A DNA stretch of 64,000 nt from Mesostigma viride. Its lineage: Eukaryota; Streptophyta; Mesostigmatophyceae; Mesostigmatales; Mesostigmataceae. The stretch spans positions 2,697,483-2,761,482 of the forward strand of contig RPFO01000188.1 of the NCBI GenBank assembly GCA_009746045.1, read 5' to 3'. The stretch's first letter is position 1. Each line of letters begins with the position of its first letter. The notes beneath the pieces are model-generated. The model did no database searches, was not told the DNA's origin, and saw nothing but the letters and a program-made list of their open reading frames with translations. The position numbers and the translations under genes are program-made. This document shows positions 1 through 12,962 of this stretch, in pieces.

Positions 1-1262
1 AGCGTATGCACGGACATTGGATACCGAAAAAATCCAAGAAAAGAAATTGTCAGGTATGCTTCTGCCAAGCATAACTTTGCCACAGAAATACAGCAGCGCT
101 GCTTACAAGCTTTGAGGAATGGAAAGGACATACAAGTTATGTGTACTTGGTCAGGTCTGGATGTTGGCACAGAACATTAGGTAAGTGGGGAGTGGGGAGA
201 ACTCAGGTAGGTCGAATGTGCTGGAGCTAGGTGTGCTCCATGCAACGGGCCGCCAGGGAGGCAACGACCCTGATATTGACCGTGCAGTCAAGCTTGGTAG
301 GAGTGTGTGAACTCCATGAAACAGTAGAAAAAAAAAACTGGCAACCTTCTCTGGTCAACATCTCCATTATAAGCCTACCTCTGGCATACGTGGGAGTGAA
401 AATACCTTGCTAAACCTCAGCGTGAATCACGATAATGTGTTGGACAACCGGGTGGTGTACTGAACGCATGATGGCGATCGAACACAATTCTGTTGTGGAG
501 GCATGGCCATCTAGAAAAACAAATCGATCCAAAACGCTTTTTATTCGCCTGTGCTAAAACAGCACCTGACTTCAAGCGGCCAAATCAGCGACTGCTTGCA
601 CGGCATGCCAAGGGGCTGCTGCTGACTCACAACATCAGAAACGTGCCTGTAGTGGGGCATCATATTTTTCTTCTCTTCAGAGATACAAGTGCTTGAGAGA
701 CGGAAACAAAGGCTCAGCGGGATCAGCTTCACTGTACCTTTTTCGGCTATATACTTACACATCCCTCAAGCATAGGCTTGGTACCTACTAGGTCCCTACT
801 AGGTGCCTAACCCCACGGAGCGGCCATCCAGCAATCAGGAGGTATATGCTGTATATGCCGATCACGACAGGAACAGCAGCCACACGGGACGGTCATGTAC
901 GTACCTGCCAGCCACAAGGCAGGAGACCCTGTGGCGCCCAGGCCGTGCTTGTGTGCCAAGCTCGCCGGCAGCGGGCCACCTCCGAATGGCCGTGGAGAGA
1001 CTTGCACGAATGGCCCATCCATGCCACCACACGTACGATGCCCGGGAAGGCACGGTCACCGTACACTCCCGTGACGCAGTAGAGGGCGCATCACACCCTG
1101 CGCTGATGTCCACAGGGACGCCCACGGCGAACGTCTTGTTGGCGCATGGCCGATGGCATTCTGGCTGTAGTAGTTGACCAGCTCTTGGGTAAAGAGGGTG
1201 ACCGTCACGTTGTGCACGTACTGGTAGGTGGAGCTCATGATAGGGCCGGGCACCTGCAGGCA
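1..1262. repeat. Segment duplicated at 7066-8322
   Basis: Bases 1-1262 repeat 7066-8322 nearly identically, including the intron between C and D and the C exon. With 806-3350/3966-6540 this makes three C-exon copies in 8.3 kb. Base 1 corresponds to 7066, inside the intron just upstream of a D exon, so the gene very likely continues to the left. Confidence 0.7.
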
Positions 1263-4200
1263 AGGCACACAATGCAAAGGGTGGCATTCAGTTGGCAAGG
1301 CCAAAGCAAACTGCCTGTCTTAGGGTGGCACAACAGTAGTTTCCTTGACTTGGGGGGGGTTAAATAGGAAACGGCCTGGGATTATTTGATCATGAACTAA
1401 ACTCCAATCGGGACATCAGATAGGTACGTAGTTCCGAGATTCCAAGAATCTGACGGTGTGTTAAAAGGCTGACTGTTTTTGGAGACACACATGCCACTTG
1501 GCATTTCAAGCATGTACATACAAGACCAAAACTACTGCCCACAAGGCCCAAAACAACCCTCATTCTAGAACATACCTATCTGCGAAAAGTGCGAGCATGC
1601 ATAGTAGTATAACAACAACGAATGTTTGACAAGTGTATACTGGCACGATGATGTTGAAAGACAAGCAAGAGGGGATGAAACTGACAAGGACAGGGCAGAC
1701 TTTGAAAACCAACCATGACAACTTAGACCCTCACCTCTGATCAAGCTTGAAACTTCATGGCAACGGCAACGCTACAACAATGCCCACAGCTGCAGGTTAC
1801 AGCCCAGCTTCCAGATAAGCTTAGAGCAAGAGCTTTGAACTTTAGGCAAGGGTGACCAGGCACGCGTATCTTACCACAGGGATGCCTTCGTAGGTCTTGT
1901 AGCCACGAGGTAGAGGCGGCTCCGTCTTGTGCCCGACACCCAGATGTGCGCCGATATAGACACTGGGAGGCGGCACAGACCATTTGCAACGAGGGGCGGT
2001 CAAGCAAGGTACATTGGTAGAGAGAGCAAGTCCGACAGCCAAGTCCAACAGCATGCGGGGAGTAGTATCCAGTCAGCCAGCGAAACTGCCTTAACGTGTA
2101 GTAGAGCACCGGATTACATGCGTATATGCCAATCCGATACACATAAGAATACTATAAGGCAGGCATGGATAACCAAGACAAGTAACCTCGTATAGAAAAC
2201 TTGCAAAAAGCGACGCCAGCACGAGGACACATGTACCTGGCGTACATACCAAACAAGTCAGCAAGAACAACGACAAGCGTTTTATAAATGAGAAATAATG
2301 GCATACTTGAACATCAGTCACACCATGCTACCTCTCCATGATCCTCCCCGACGATTGGATGACGTTGACATTGATGGAGGCATTCTGGCACGTCACGCCA
2401 TCCAGCGAGTACGTCCCGATGTGCCAGTCCAAGTTCAGACCGCACACGTACAGCTTGTACACGCGCGCAATGTCGACACGCCCGTTGGCAAGCTCGGGAG
2501 GCACACACAGCGCCAGGCCCCACGCACCTGCATGTCGCGGGTCTGGTCCAACACCTCCATGGGGCACCCTGGTCCACATGCAAAGGGTAGCTGCGCAGGT
2601 CGGTCCTCCACCGGGAAAACAGGCTCCGGCGTTTGTTCTAACTCCGGGGTGGGCTCCTCCAGCGCAGGCAAACCACGGTTGCGCGAGCGATCCTCCTCAG
2701 ACAGGAAATCGCAGCTGCTGATGCGCTCCTCGGTGAGCGGGTGGCGTATGCCGTTGAAATCCATCAAAGTATTGCAATTGTCACCCCGGACCCAGGCCCA
2801 GCGGCAACGTGTCCTCGTGACCAATGGGGCACTGGTAGCCTGCCAGCTTGTCATACACCAGGATGAGCGCCAGCGGCCCGCGTTTGGCGCTCCGATGGGT
2901 CGAAGCACATGCCCAAATCAATGTACAGCATGTCCCCATGGTTGGCCGCAGAGCAAGGTTGACCCCACGCTGCTGCTCCAGGCATCCAGCACAGTCTGAG
3001 AAGGCGTGCCAGCACGCAGGAACGCTGCCGTCGTGTGGCATTGCCAGCCCATGTAGGCCAACACGGTCACAATGCGCGGGTCACAGTTTGGGGCTGGTTT
3101 GGTGTGGATAACAGCCATCGTCAAGTCGTACGCCTCGTTCACCTTGAAGACCTTGCGCATGCCATTCATGAGAGGGTTGCATTATACTGGGAATACTTGT
3201 TGTAGAAATCCGCGCCCTCCTGGGTCTTCTGGACAACCGTCACGTTCATGCTGTGGAAGTACGCAGGCGCTGGTCCGGATAGTCGGACACCATAGAGCTG
3301 GCCTTGGCCCAGTACAGGGGCTGCTCACGGCCGGCTTCTAGGCCCATCATGTACAAGCATGGTGGTGGCTGTCCTCCTAGAATGCATGCCTTGCGTAGGG
3401 TATCCGTACCACGTTACCTACGTGCATGGACAAGGTGGCACCTGCACATAGGTGCCATGTAAGGGCAGTGTGATGATGCAGTTATGTTTCCCCATCATTG
3501 TGGAAGGGAAATGTATTGTTTGGCATGGTTGGTAGCCATATTAGTAGGTAGTATGCCCACCCCTACCCCCTTGGTTGCTTTTTACCAACGGTGCCCCTAT
3601 GGGCTGTACTGGGTGTAACTGCTGGTATACCCACCCAAATGATGACACCAATGGCTCAAACTGTTCAGCAACTAATTGTTTATCATCCCTGAAGTGGTAG
3701 GTGCCTAGGTCTTATAACATAATTCAAAATGCACATTCTACCAAAAATGAAAACGCGCGTCTTGACCCCCCTGACTTTGACGGCAGTTATATATGGCCTA
3801 CCCTGCATATATGTGAGGTTGTGATATACCAACCCGAAGGGCAACTCATGGACGTGCTTGGCCCCCAAGGACAGCCATTGGATATGGGTAGGTTGGATGG
3901 CATCTGGTTTGCAAAATTGTGAAGATCCAGCCGATTTATCGGCAGGATCTCAGACCATTTAGGGGCTAATGGCACGGAACGGCCATCCAGCAATCAGGAG
4001 GTATATGCTGTATATGCCGATCATGACAGGAACAGCAGCCACACGGGACGGTCATGTACGTACCTGCCAGCCACAAGGCAGGAGACCCTGTGGCGCCCAG
4101 GCCGTGCTTGTGTGCCAAGCTCGCCGGCAGCGGGGCCACCTCCGAATGGCCGTGGAGAGACTTGCACGAATGGCCCATCCATGCCACCACACGTACGATG

Positions 4201-7200
4201 CCCGGGAAGGCACGGTCACCGTACACTCCCGTCGACGCAGTAGAGGGCGCATCACACCCTGCGCTGATGTCCACAGGGATGCCCACGGCGAACGTCTTGT
4301 TGGCGCATGGCCCGATGGCATTCTGGCTGTAGTAGTTGACCAGCTCTTGGGTAAAGAGGGTGACCGTCACGTTGTGCACGTACTGGTAGGTGGAGCTCAT
4401 GATAGGGCCGGGCACCTGCAGGCAAGGCACACAATGCAAAGGGTGGCATTCAGTTGGCAAGGCCAAAGCAAACTGCCTGTCTTAGGGTGGCACAACAGTA
4501 GTTTCCTTCACTTGGGGGGGGGGTTAAATAGGAAACGGCCTGGGATTATTTGATCATGAACTAAACTCCAATCGGGACATCAGATAGGTACGTAGTTCCG
4601 AGATTCCAAGAATCTGACGGTGTGTTAAAAGGCTGACTGTTTTTGGAGACACACATGCCACTTGGCATTTCAAGCATGTACATACAAGACCAAAACTACT
4701 GCCCACAAGGCCCAAAACAACCCTCATTCTAGAACATACCTATCTGCGAAAAGTGCGAGCATGCATAGTAGTATAACAACAACGAATGTTTGACAAGTGT
4801 ATACTGGCACGATGATGTTGAAAGACAAGCAAGAGGGGATGAAACTGACAAGGACAGGGCAGACTTTGAAAACCAACCATGACAACTTAGACCCTCACCT
4901 CTGATCAAGCTTGAAACTTCATGGCAACGGCAACGCTACAACAATGCCCACAGCTGCAGGTTACAGCCCAGCTTCCAGATAAGCTTAGAGCAAGAGCTTT
5001 GAACTTTAGGCAAGGGTGACCAGGCACGCGTATCTTACCACAGGGATGCCTTCGTAGGTCTTGTAGCCACGAGGTAGAGGCGGCTCCGTCTTGTGCCCGA
5101 CACCCAGATGTGCGCCGATATAGACACTGGGAGGCGGCACAGACCATTTGCAACGAGGGGCGGTCAAGCAAGGTCCATTGGTAGAGAGAGCAAGTCCGAC
5201 AGCCAAGTCCCACAGCATGCGGGGAGTAGTATCCAGTCAGCCAGCGAAACTGCCTTAACGTGTAGTAGAGCACCGGATTACATGCGTATATGCCAATCCG
5301 ATACACATAAGAATACTATAAGGCAGGCATGGATAACCAAGACAAGTAACCTCGTATAGAAAACTTGCAAAAAGCGACGCCAGCACGAGGACACATGTAC
5401 CTGGCGTACATACCAAACAAGTCAGCCAAGAACAACGACAAGCGTTTATAAATGAGAAATAATGGCATACTTGAACATCAGTCACACCATGCCTACCTCT
5501 CCATGATCCTCCCCGACGATTGGATGACGTTGACATTGATGGAGGCATTCTGGCACGTCACGCCATCCAGCGAGTACGTCCCGATGTGCCAGTCCAAGTT
5601 CAGACCGCACACGTACAGCTTGTACACGCGCGCAATGTCGACACGCCCGTTGGCAAGCTCGGGAGGCACACACAGCGCCAGGCCCCACGCACCCTGCATG
5701 TCGCGGGTCTGGTCCAACACCTCCATGGGGGCACCCTGGTCCACATGCAAAGGGTAGCTGCGCAGGTCCAGGTCCTCCACCGGGAAAACAGGCTCCGGCG
5801 TTTGTTCTAACTCCGGGGTGGGCTCCTCCAGCGCAGGCAAACCACGGTTGCGCGAGCGATCCTCCTCAGACAGGAAATCGCAGCTGCTGATGCGCTCCTC
5901 GGTGAGCGGGTGGCGTATGCCGTTGAAATCCATCAAAGTATTGCAATTGTCACCCCGGACACCCAGGCCCAGCGGCAACGTGTCCTCGTGACCAATGGGG
6001 CACTGGTAGCCTGCCAGCTTGTCATACACCAGGATGAGCGCCAGCGGCCCGCGGTTTGGCGCTCCGATGGGGTCGAAGCACATGCCCAAATCAATGTACA
6101 GCATGTCCCCATGGTTGGCCGCAGAGCCAAGGTTGACCCCACGCTGCCTGCTCCAGGCATCCAGCACAGTCTGAGAAGGCGTGCCAGCACGCAGGAACGC
6201 TGCCGTCGTGTGGCATTGCCAGCCCATGTAGGCCAACACGGTCACAATGCGCGGGGTCACAGTTTGGGGCTGGTTTGGTGTGGGATAACAGCCATCGGTC
6301 AAGTCGTACGCCTCGTTCACCTTGAAGACCTTGCGCATGCCATTCGGAGAAGGGTTGCATTATACTGGGAATACTTGTTGTAGAAATCCGCGCCCTCCTG
6401 GGTCTTCTGGACAACCGTCACGTTCATGCTGTGGAAGTACAGCAGGCGCAGGTCCGGATAGTCGGACACCATAGACTGGCCTTGTCCCCAGTACAGGGGC
6501 TGCTTCACGGCCGGCTTCTTGCCCATCATGTACCAAGCATGGTGAGACTGGCTGTCGACCAGCTCAATGCCATGCTCAGCACGCAAGGCCGGGTTCAGCA
6601 AGAGATCCATGTTGCGGATGACAGGGTTGGCATCGGAGCAGTTGCTGCCATTCACGAAGCGGAAGGTCAGGTGCTGCAGGTCCAGGGTGTGGCCGCAGAT
6701 GACCTGCGTGGACAGCTCAAACATGTCTGCTCCGCCATCAGGCCCCAGGCGTGAAGCACCGTATCCGGTACTCAGGCACGTGCCGTAGTACCAGAAGCCT
6801 TGCAGCTTGGTGTAGGAGCTGATCACATCAGCCGTGTCGTCCGTGGAATTCGGATTATCACAGCTAGATATCAGTTTGTTCAGGTGCTCGGGGCCCGTGG
6901 GGTTCATGAAGCGGGCGCAAGGGATCGGTGGGCTGGGGCACTCAAAGCCCTGGATCTTGGGCAGGATGAGGTCGTACTCGTACGGAACGGTGCGCTCGCA
7001 GCCTTCGATGTCTGTCGTGTATCCCCCCGGATATAGTACGCAGTGATTATGAGGGTCCATGAAGAGCGTATGCACGGACATTGGATACCGAAAAAATCCA
7101 AGAAAAGAAATTGTCAGGTATGCTTCTGCCAAGCATAACTTTGCCACAGAAATACAGCAGCGCTGCTTACAAGCTTTGAGGAATGGAAAGGACATACAAG

Positions 7201-10200
7201 TTATGTGTACTTGGTCAGGTCTGGACGTTGGCACAGAACATTAGGTAAGTGGGGAGTGGGGAGAGCGCAGGTAGGTCGAATGTGCTGGAGCTAGGTGCCC
7301 TCCATGCAACGGGCCGCCAGGGAGGCAACGACCCTGATATTGACCGTGCAGTCAAGCTTGGTAGGAGTGTGTGAACTCCATGAAACAGTAGAAAAAAAAA
7401 ACTGGCAACCTTCTCTGGTCAACATCTCCATTATAAGCCTACCGCTGGCATACGCGGGAGTGAAAATACCTTGCTAAACCTCAGCGTGAATCACAGTAAT
7501 GTGTTGGACAACCGGGTGGTGTACTGAACGCATGATGGCAATCGGACACTACTCTGTTGTGGTGGCATGGCCATCTAGAAAAAAAATTGATCCAAAAGGC
7601 TTTTTATTTGCCTGTGCTAGAGGCAACACCTGACTTCAAGCGGCCAAATCAGCGACTGCTTGCACGGCATGCCAAGGGGCTGCTGCTGACTCACAACATC
7701 AGAAACGTGCCTGTAGTGGAGTATCGTATTTTTCTTCTCTTCAGAGATACAAGTGCTTGAGAGACGGAAACAAAGGCTCAGCGGGATCAGCTTCACTGCA
7801 CCTTTTTCGGCTATATACTTACGCATCCCTCAAGCATAGGCTTGGTACCTACTAGGTGCCTAATGGCACGGAACGGCCATCTAGCAATCAGGAGGTATAT
7901 GCTGTATATGCTGATCATGACAGGAACAACGGCCACACGGGACGGTCATGTACGTACCTGCCAGCCACAAGGCAGGAGACCCTGTGGCGCCCAGGCCGTG
8001 CTTGTGTGCCAAGCTCGCCGGCAGCGGGGCCACGTCCGAATGGCCGTGGAGAGACTTGCACGAATGGCCCATCCATGCCACCACACGTACGATGCCCGGG
8101 AAGGCACGGTCACCATACACTCCCGTCGACGCAGTAGAGGGCGCATCACACCCTGCGCTGATGTCCACAGGGACGCCCACGGCGAACGTCTTGTTGGCGC
8201 ATGGCCCGATGGCATTCTGGCTGTAGTAGTTGACCAGCTCTTGGGTAAAGAGGGTGACCGTCACGTTGTGCACGTACTGGTAGGTGGAGCTCATGATAGG
8301 GCCGGGCACCTGCAGGCAAGGCAGGCGCAACAGTATTCAGTATGATGTCAAATCGCCTTGGTAAGCGGACACAGCATGTCAGTAAAGTAGTCATTGGCGA
8401 AACCCAGACCTTCCATTTATCATCAGGTGGAGCCAATTTTCGGAAGAACGGTTAGGTTCGCCAGAATTAGCGAAGGCCGTACACGTGAGAAAAGACATAG
8501 GAATAGGGGATAAAATCGGTCAATCCATACATACATCCACCGAATTGGTCCCTAATTTGCAAGCATAAGGGTGAGGTTCTTCCGAAAATTGGCTCCGCCG
8601 TAGAGTTTCAACGGGCAAGTTGCAAACACGCACGTTACTTGATTCAACTAAAAGAGCTGAGATAGCGGCAGGAGCAGCACACATACGACAGTTCAGCAGA
8701 GCATGCGTGATTGCACTGTGGCTGCTAGCAGTGAAAGGTAGAAGCCAGACTTTCATATAGGGCTCACCATGGTGAGTCGTGCACACACTACTGAACTGTT
8801 ATCAATTCTGAATTACACTTGTCAGGGCGTGGAGAACATACAGATTATTGCATATTGCCTATATGCCTGCGCACAGGATTGGTTGACTGATTTAAGACGA
8901 CTGGGGGGGTTTGCAGGTTTACAACATAAACTTAGCCTGCAGTGCCCGGCCATGTCCTGAATGGTCAGGTGGTAAGTAGATTACTGCAAGTACCAGGCAC
9001 GCTGGAATCGTATCAGAAACCATGCTTCTCACTACTACTTATGCACGCTAACGAGAATGCATTGCACTCCGCTGCGCTGGCAGTCGGCAGCATACCACTG
9101 TTCCACAGGGTGTACCAGGCCTGAAATGCCTTAGCGTTGCCTTCCAACAGCTTCCAACTTGGTTGCGCTGGCCATTCAATCCTTCCCCCCTGCCCCCCCC
9201 ACCCCCCGCACCCCCCACCCCACCCCCTCCCTCATTCCCTCCCTCCCTCCCTCCCTCCCTCCCTCCCTCCCTCCCTCCCTCCCTCCCTCCCTCCCTCCCT
9301 CCCTCCCTCCCTCCCTCCCTCCCTCCCTCCCTCCCTCCCTCCCTCCCTCCCTCCCTCCCTCCCTCCCTCCCTCCCTCCCTCCCTCCATCCCTTCCTCCCT
9401 TGGCCCCTCTTTCGGCCTCCCCGCGGTGTTTCGTCCCTTCCTCCCCTCCCCTCATTGCGTTCCACTTCCAAGTCCCCCCCCCAATGGCCCGCCTCCCAGT
9501 ATCTTTCTTCCCTGTCATTAGTCTCACTACGTTTGGATCACTTTAAAACTGCGATAAAAGGTGTTACACGTAGATCCAAAGCACGCGGGCAAAGAATAAT
9601 CACAGATCGCAGCTGGCGTGATGCAACTTACCACGGGAGTGCCCTCATATGTCTTGTATCCCTTAGGGAGAGGAGGCTCTGTTTTGTGCCCGATGCCGAA
9701 GTGTGCTCCCACATAAACGCTGCAGCCAAGTGAGGGCATTGGAAGCATAGAATATGTGCCATCAACCTCAGCAGATGGGTTCGTGAAACTAGACAGACTG
9801 TATGGTGGAACAATATTATTAGAAAACAGGATGCCGGCTAGAAAAAGCATACAATGTTGTCACTGTACATCTTCTACATACACTGTTGTCACTGTGCATC
9901 TTCTAGTAACATGTAATCCAGGTATGAGCCTGCAAACCCCACCAAGCTGTGCAATTCAATGTACTACTTCCTGGATAAAACTTTGACCCTAGCAGTCCAT
10001 GAGTTCGCAACCATACAGCTGGTCCAAGAGGGCTTTTGCATTGTGAGCCATACATAAGAAGTGCAGCAGCAGCGCCACATAACCATGTGCAAACAGGGTA
10101 TGGCAGTACTATCCAACGATTGTGGGATTGAGAGAACTTGTAAGGTGATGGCACTGCGCTTCGCGTTGCTCACATTCTATTACACCACCCCAACGTAAAT

Positions 10201-11205
10201 GGAAATGTATGTCACACTATTATTGGACTAGGGTCTTGCCAATGTTGATGTCACCGACAGCGTGGGCTATTCTACTTGCGAACCCATACAATTGCCAGTA
10301 AACAGAATTACCTTTGGCTGCATTTGAGCTACTAATTTACGACGACCAGTCAAACCCAACCTTCCTTCCATGTGTGACCCCAGACATTCTGATTCTAAGA
10401 ACAATCAGCGTCGCCAAGGCAGAGCTCTGCACCCACCGAATGATCAACACGGACATTACTGGGCAATTAATGCCTCCTCAACTCGGCACAGCAGGCAGCC
10501 ACAAATGGCAGCTGGGCCTGCCAACCCGGCGTCAGCAGCAGCCGAAACCCTAAATTTGCCGTGCCGCTGCGGTCCAATACCGGGTAAGACCCAGCGCTTG
10601 CGGACCCACACTATGCCTATCATGGACATTATGGGCATTGGGCGGTGTTATACTGGTATACAACAAGAACTGTTTCATGTCAATCATGTTAGCTTGTATG
10701 CACATATAACCATATTAAATAGCATACTCTGTTTGCCTCTTATGATCCAACGAAGCTGGCGTCTTATCGACATTATCCCTTACCTTTCCAGGACGACGGC
10801 GGATGTTTGCAGAACATTTACGTTGATAGATTCATTCCTGCAAGCTTGCCCATCTTTTAAAGCGTAGGTCGCGATATGCCAGTCCATGTTCAGGCCACAG
10901 ACGAAAAGTTTGTAGACCCGTGCTATGTCGGACCGCCCTTCTGCGCTTCCTGGAGGCAGGCACATAGCCAGTCCCCACGCGCCCTGCATATCACGGGTCT
11001 GATCTAGAACTTTGAATGGATATCCTTGGTCAACGTGCAGAGGATAGCGACGGAGATCAAGATAGTCCGCGTTGAACGGTCCTTGCGCCTGCACTGCCCT
11101 AGGAATAAATGCCCATGCTCCGACTAGAAGCAGTTGCACGAGGACCGGGAAAGCCAATGACGACGCCATTGCTTTGATCGCGCACCACATTTTTGTGCCA
11201 ATCAT
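1..11205 (-). CDS. Putative secreted modular glycoprotein, spliced, 3' part off the window
   Basis: I do not recognise the family. Exon 1 (11205-10784) opens with ATG and a signal peptide (hydrophobic run about residues 14-40, ending near AVQAQ), so the product is probably secreted or surface-exposed. Proposed exons: 11205-10784 (module A), 9719-9632 (B), 8309-7958 (C), 7011-5497 (D then A), 5126-5039 (B), 4415-4064 (C), about 3350-2332 (truncated D, then A), 1962-1875 (B), 1253-905 (C). The next D exon lies left of base 1. Phases agree: A ends in phase 2, B is always 88 bp, C is 352 bp in two copies, and D begins after ACACGACAG. Donors are good (AG|GTACGT, GTG|GTAAGA). Sites such as NVTV, NATL, NGSN and NASI suggest N-glycosylation, and cysteines are frequent. 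The D exon changes frame near 6340. Module sizes and phases are seen; function is unknown. Confidence 0.6.
806..3350 (-). pseudogene. Degraded tandem copy 1 of the D-A-B-C exon module
   Basis: This stretch matches 3966-6540 almost base for base at an offset near 3164 bases. It contains a B exon (1962-1875), a C exon (1253-905) and the A end (2332) of a D-A exon. The C copy is 349 instead of 352 bp because of three separate single-base deletions, and the D-A part has several more (for example near 2606 and 2790). The N-terminal half of D and its acceptor are absent. Either it is a decaying duplicate or the sequence is poorer here. Confidence 0.6.
3351..3965. other. Unique filler at a duplication breakpoint
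   Basis: There is no supported gene. Similarity to the D exon stops near 3350 and similarity to the C intron resumes near 3966. The filler replaces the acceptor and N-terminal half of D that copy 2 has at 7011-6540. Confidence 0.5.
3966..6540 (-). repeat. Tandem copy 2 of the D-A-B-C module
   Basis: This is the better preserved partner of 806-3350, with exon C 4415-4064, exon B 5126-5039 and the A end at 5497. Its open frames are long (281 codons from 6338 to 5493; 305 codons from 7234 to 6317). They are joined only by a frame change close to 6340 that copy 1 shares. Confidence 0.65.
8429..8596. repeat. Inverted repeat in intron between modules B and C
   Basis: A 21-bp perfect inverted repeat (8429-8449 and 8576-8596, beginning GGAGCCAATTTTCGG) encloses about 126 bp. 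It may be a small foldback element. No target duplication was identified. Confidence 0.5.
9232..9388. repeat. (CCCT)n microsatellite
   Basis: About 38 near-perfect CCCT units lie in the intron between exons B (9632) and C (8309) of the modular gene. Long PSLP-type or EGGR-type reading frames over it are repeat artefacts. Confidence 0.95.
9720..10783 (-). other. Intron 1 of the modular gene, no other feature seen
   Basis: This is the intron between donor AAAG|GTAAGG at 10784/10783 and acceptor GGCTGCAG at 9720. I see no gene, repeat array or RNA in it. Confidence 0.5.
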
Positions 11206-12109
11206 GTAGTCATTAGAATATCAACGATAGCGCTAACAAACTGCTCTTAGATGTAATGGCCGGCTCGCGCAGCCTGCCAATTGCCAATCACCTTGCTTGC
11301 TCTGTAATCAGCAATTATTCAATTCAACGCCATTCTTGACGGTCGTGAGCGCCAAGCCTGACGCAGGCGCACCATTTTTTTTTCCGGGGCAGGCGCACCA
11401 TTTCAATCGATGCCGGCAAGAATCATGCCGGCAAAAAGTGGATAATTAGTATCTGGATCTGGAGCGCGGTGTCATCTGAAGCGTTGGATCCCTGCCGGAT
11501 ACCTATTAGGTACAGATCCGTGTTGTTGTCGATTCAGTTCTCAGTGCAAGGTATCTTCTCGTCGCAGTTCAGTATTTCCCAGTAGCTGAAGCTGCTGACA
11601 ACTGTTCGAAGGAAATCTGCCCTGGCAGCGTCAGTGCTTCTGGGCGGCTCCTCGCCGGGGAGTTGGGTCGCGCTGGAATCTGGACGGCGAGGTACAATGC
11701 AACGGCTGCCACGTTTCATTAATTGTTTTCTTCGCATTTGCCTAATTAGATTCTCTAATTAGATTCTCTGCTGCAAATGTGCGGCGTGGGACACAACAAC
11801 AACAATTTGCCTAATCTGAAATGACAATCGTATAGATCTCTGCGTCCGGAGTCCGGACTGATGGCAGGTACGATTGGCGGCATCTGACGACATTCTATTC
11901 GTTGGTTTTGGACTGCGTTGTCCTGGCGTTGTTGTTGTGTATAACGCCGCACATGTCGGACCACCGGCGCGGGAATAAACTCAACTCAACGCCGGCACGT
12001 GAGCAGCAGAGAATCTGATCCGTGTAGGCTCTTGCCGGAACCACGCGGCAAGAACCGCAACCACCCGCGGCTATAGACAGACAAACCCCGGACAAGGGCT
12101 ACCTAATCA
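11206..12109. other. 5' flank of the modular gene
   Basis: No coding region is supported. There is a short direct repeat of ATTAGATTCTCT at about 11745-11770. The promoter of the minus-strand gene starting at 11205 should be here, but I see no recognisable core element. Confidence 0.4.
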
Positions 12110-12355
12110 CGACAGTCGTTCCCGCGTAAGTTGCGTTTCTTAAGGTTGCGTTCCCGCTTTAAGTTGCGGCGCCGAGATTTGGGGGGCGACCGCAACTTAA
12201 GTATGGAGGCAATCGCAACTTAACGCGGTCATGACTCAATTTGTAGGTGTCAGGCCATTTTGGGCCGCGCAGGAGGCCATTTTTTGCCAAGTCCGGACCC
12301 GCAACGTGATTTTAGGCGGCGAAATGCGCAAGCCCCACTGGCGCGCAAATTTCCC
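12110..12355. repeat. Dispersed palindromic repeat, copy a
   Basis: The core carries inverted motifs related to CGCGTTAAGTTGCG and CGCAACTTAACGCGG about 75 bp apart, followed by a shared stretch (GTAGGTGTC...GGCCGCGCAGGAGG). The same arrangement recurs at 36908-37145, and its core alone recurs at 37545-37622. This suggests a short non-autonomous foldback element. Confidence 0.6.
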
Positions 12356-12360
12356 CGCCC

Positions 12361-12962
12361 GTGCAGTGGGGCTTGAGGTCAGCAAGAAGACAGACGGAGG
12401 CTTTGGCGATTGGGCTCACTCAGCCACCGCCCGCCCTCTGTCTTCTTGCTGACCTCAAGCCCCACTGCACGGGCCTCTATTGCCAGGCCGGGCAGTCAAG
12501 CCACGTCTGCACGTGCTCAGTGCTCTCGAAGAGGGTGGTGTCGTCTGCATAGATGATGTCCGCCAGCCGAATCTCCGTTTCTGCCCCGCCATGCCAGAAA
12601 TGGTTGTCGACCTGCGGCACCCCTGGTTCCCTACCCACGATGCGGGCAATCCCTTGCGCGCCTGAATCATTACGTATTCGACCACAATAATGAACAGGTA
12701 GGGCGACAGCACGCAGCCCTGCCACACACCCTTCTGTAAAGGGCATGGTGGCGTGGTCCCGTAGGATGTGCGCACCGAAGTGGTGGACCCTTCATATGCA
12801 GGTTGCGGATGACAGCAATAAGGGGGCGGGGGATCCGGAACAGAGCGAGGATGTCCCACAGCGCAGGCCAGAAAACCGAATCGAAGGCTTTGATGAAGTC
12901 CACCAGCACAAGGTGCAGAGGGGACTCACCAGGCTGAAGGCGTTGCAGTCCAGTACATTGCT
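12361..12962 (-). mobile_element. LINE reverse-transcriptase fragment with foldback end
   Basis: Read on the minus strand, this encodes pieces of the same reverse transcriptase as 13982-15679: VLVDFIKAFDSV, GVWQGCVLSPYLF and IIYADDTTLFE in shifting frames. At its left end about 33 bp of LINE sequence (12361-12393) is followed after a short spacer by its own reverse complement (12437-12472), giving a hairpin. It is a dead copy, truncated at both ends. Confidence 0.75.

Noticed and set aside
1-7234. Copper monooxygenase or polycystin identity for the modular protein
   Set aside because: Isolated His pairs and cysteines were suggestive, but no family motif is in order and no channel segments are present.
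9048-9733. Open frames of SLPP/EGGR repeats
   Set aside because: Artefact of the (CCCT)n microsatellite inside an intron.
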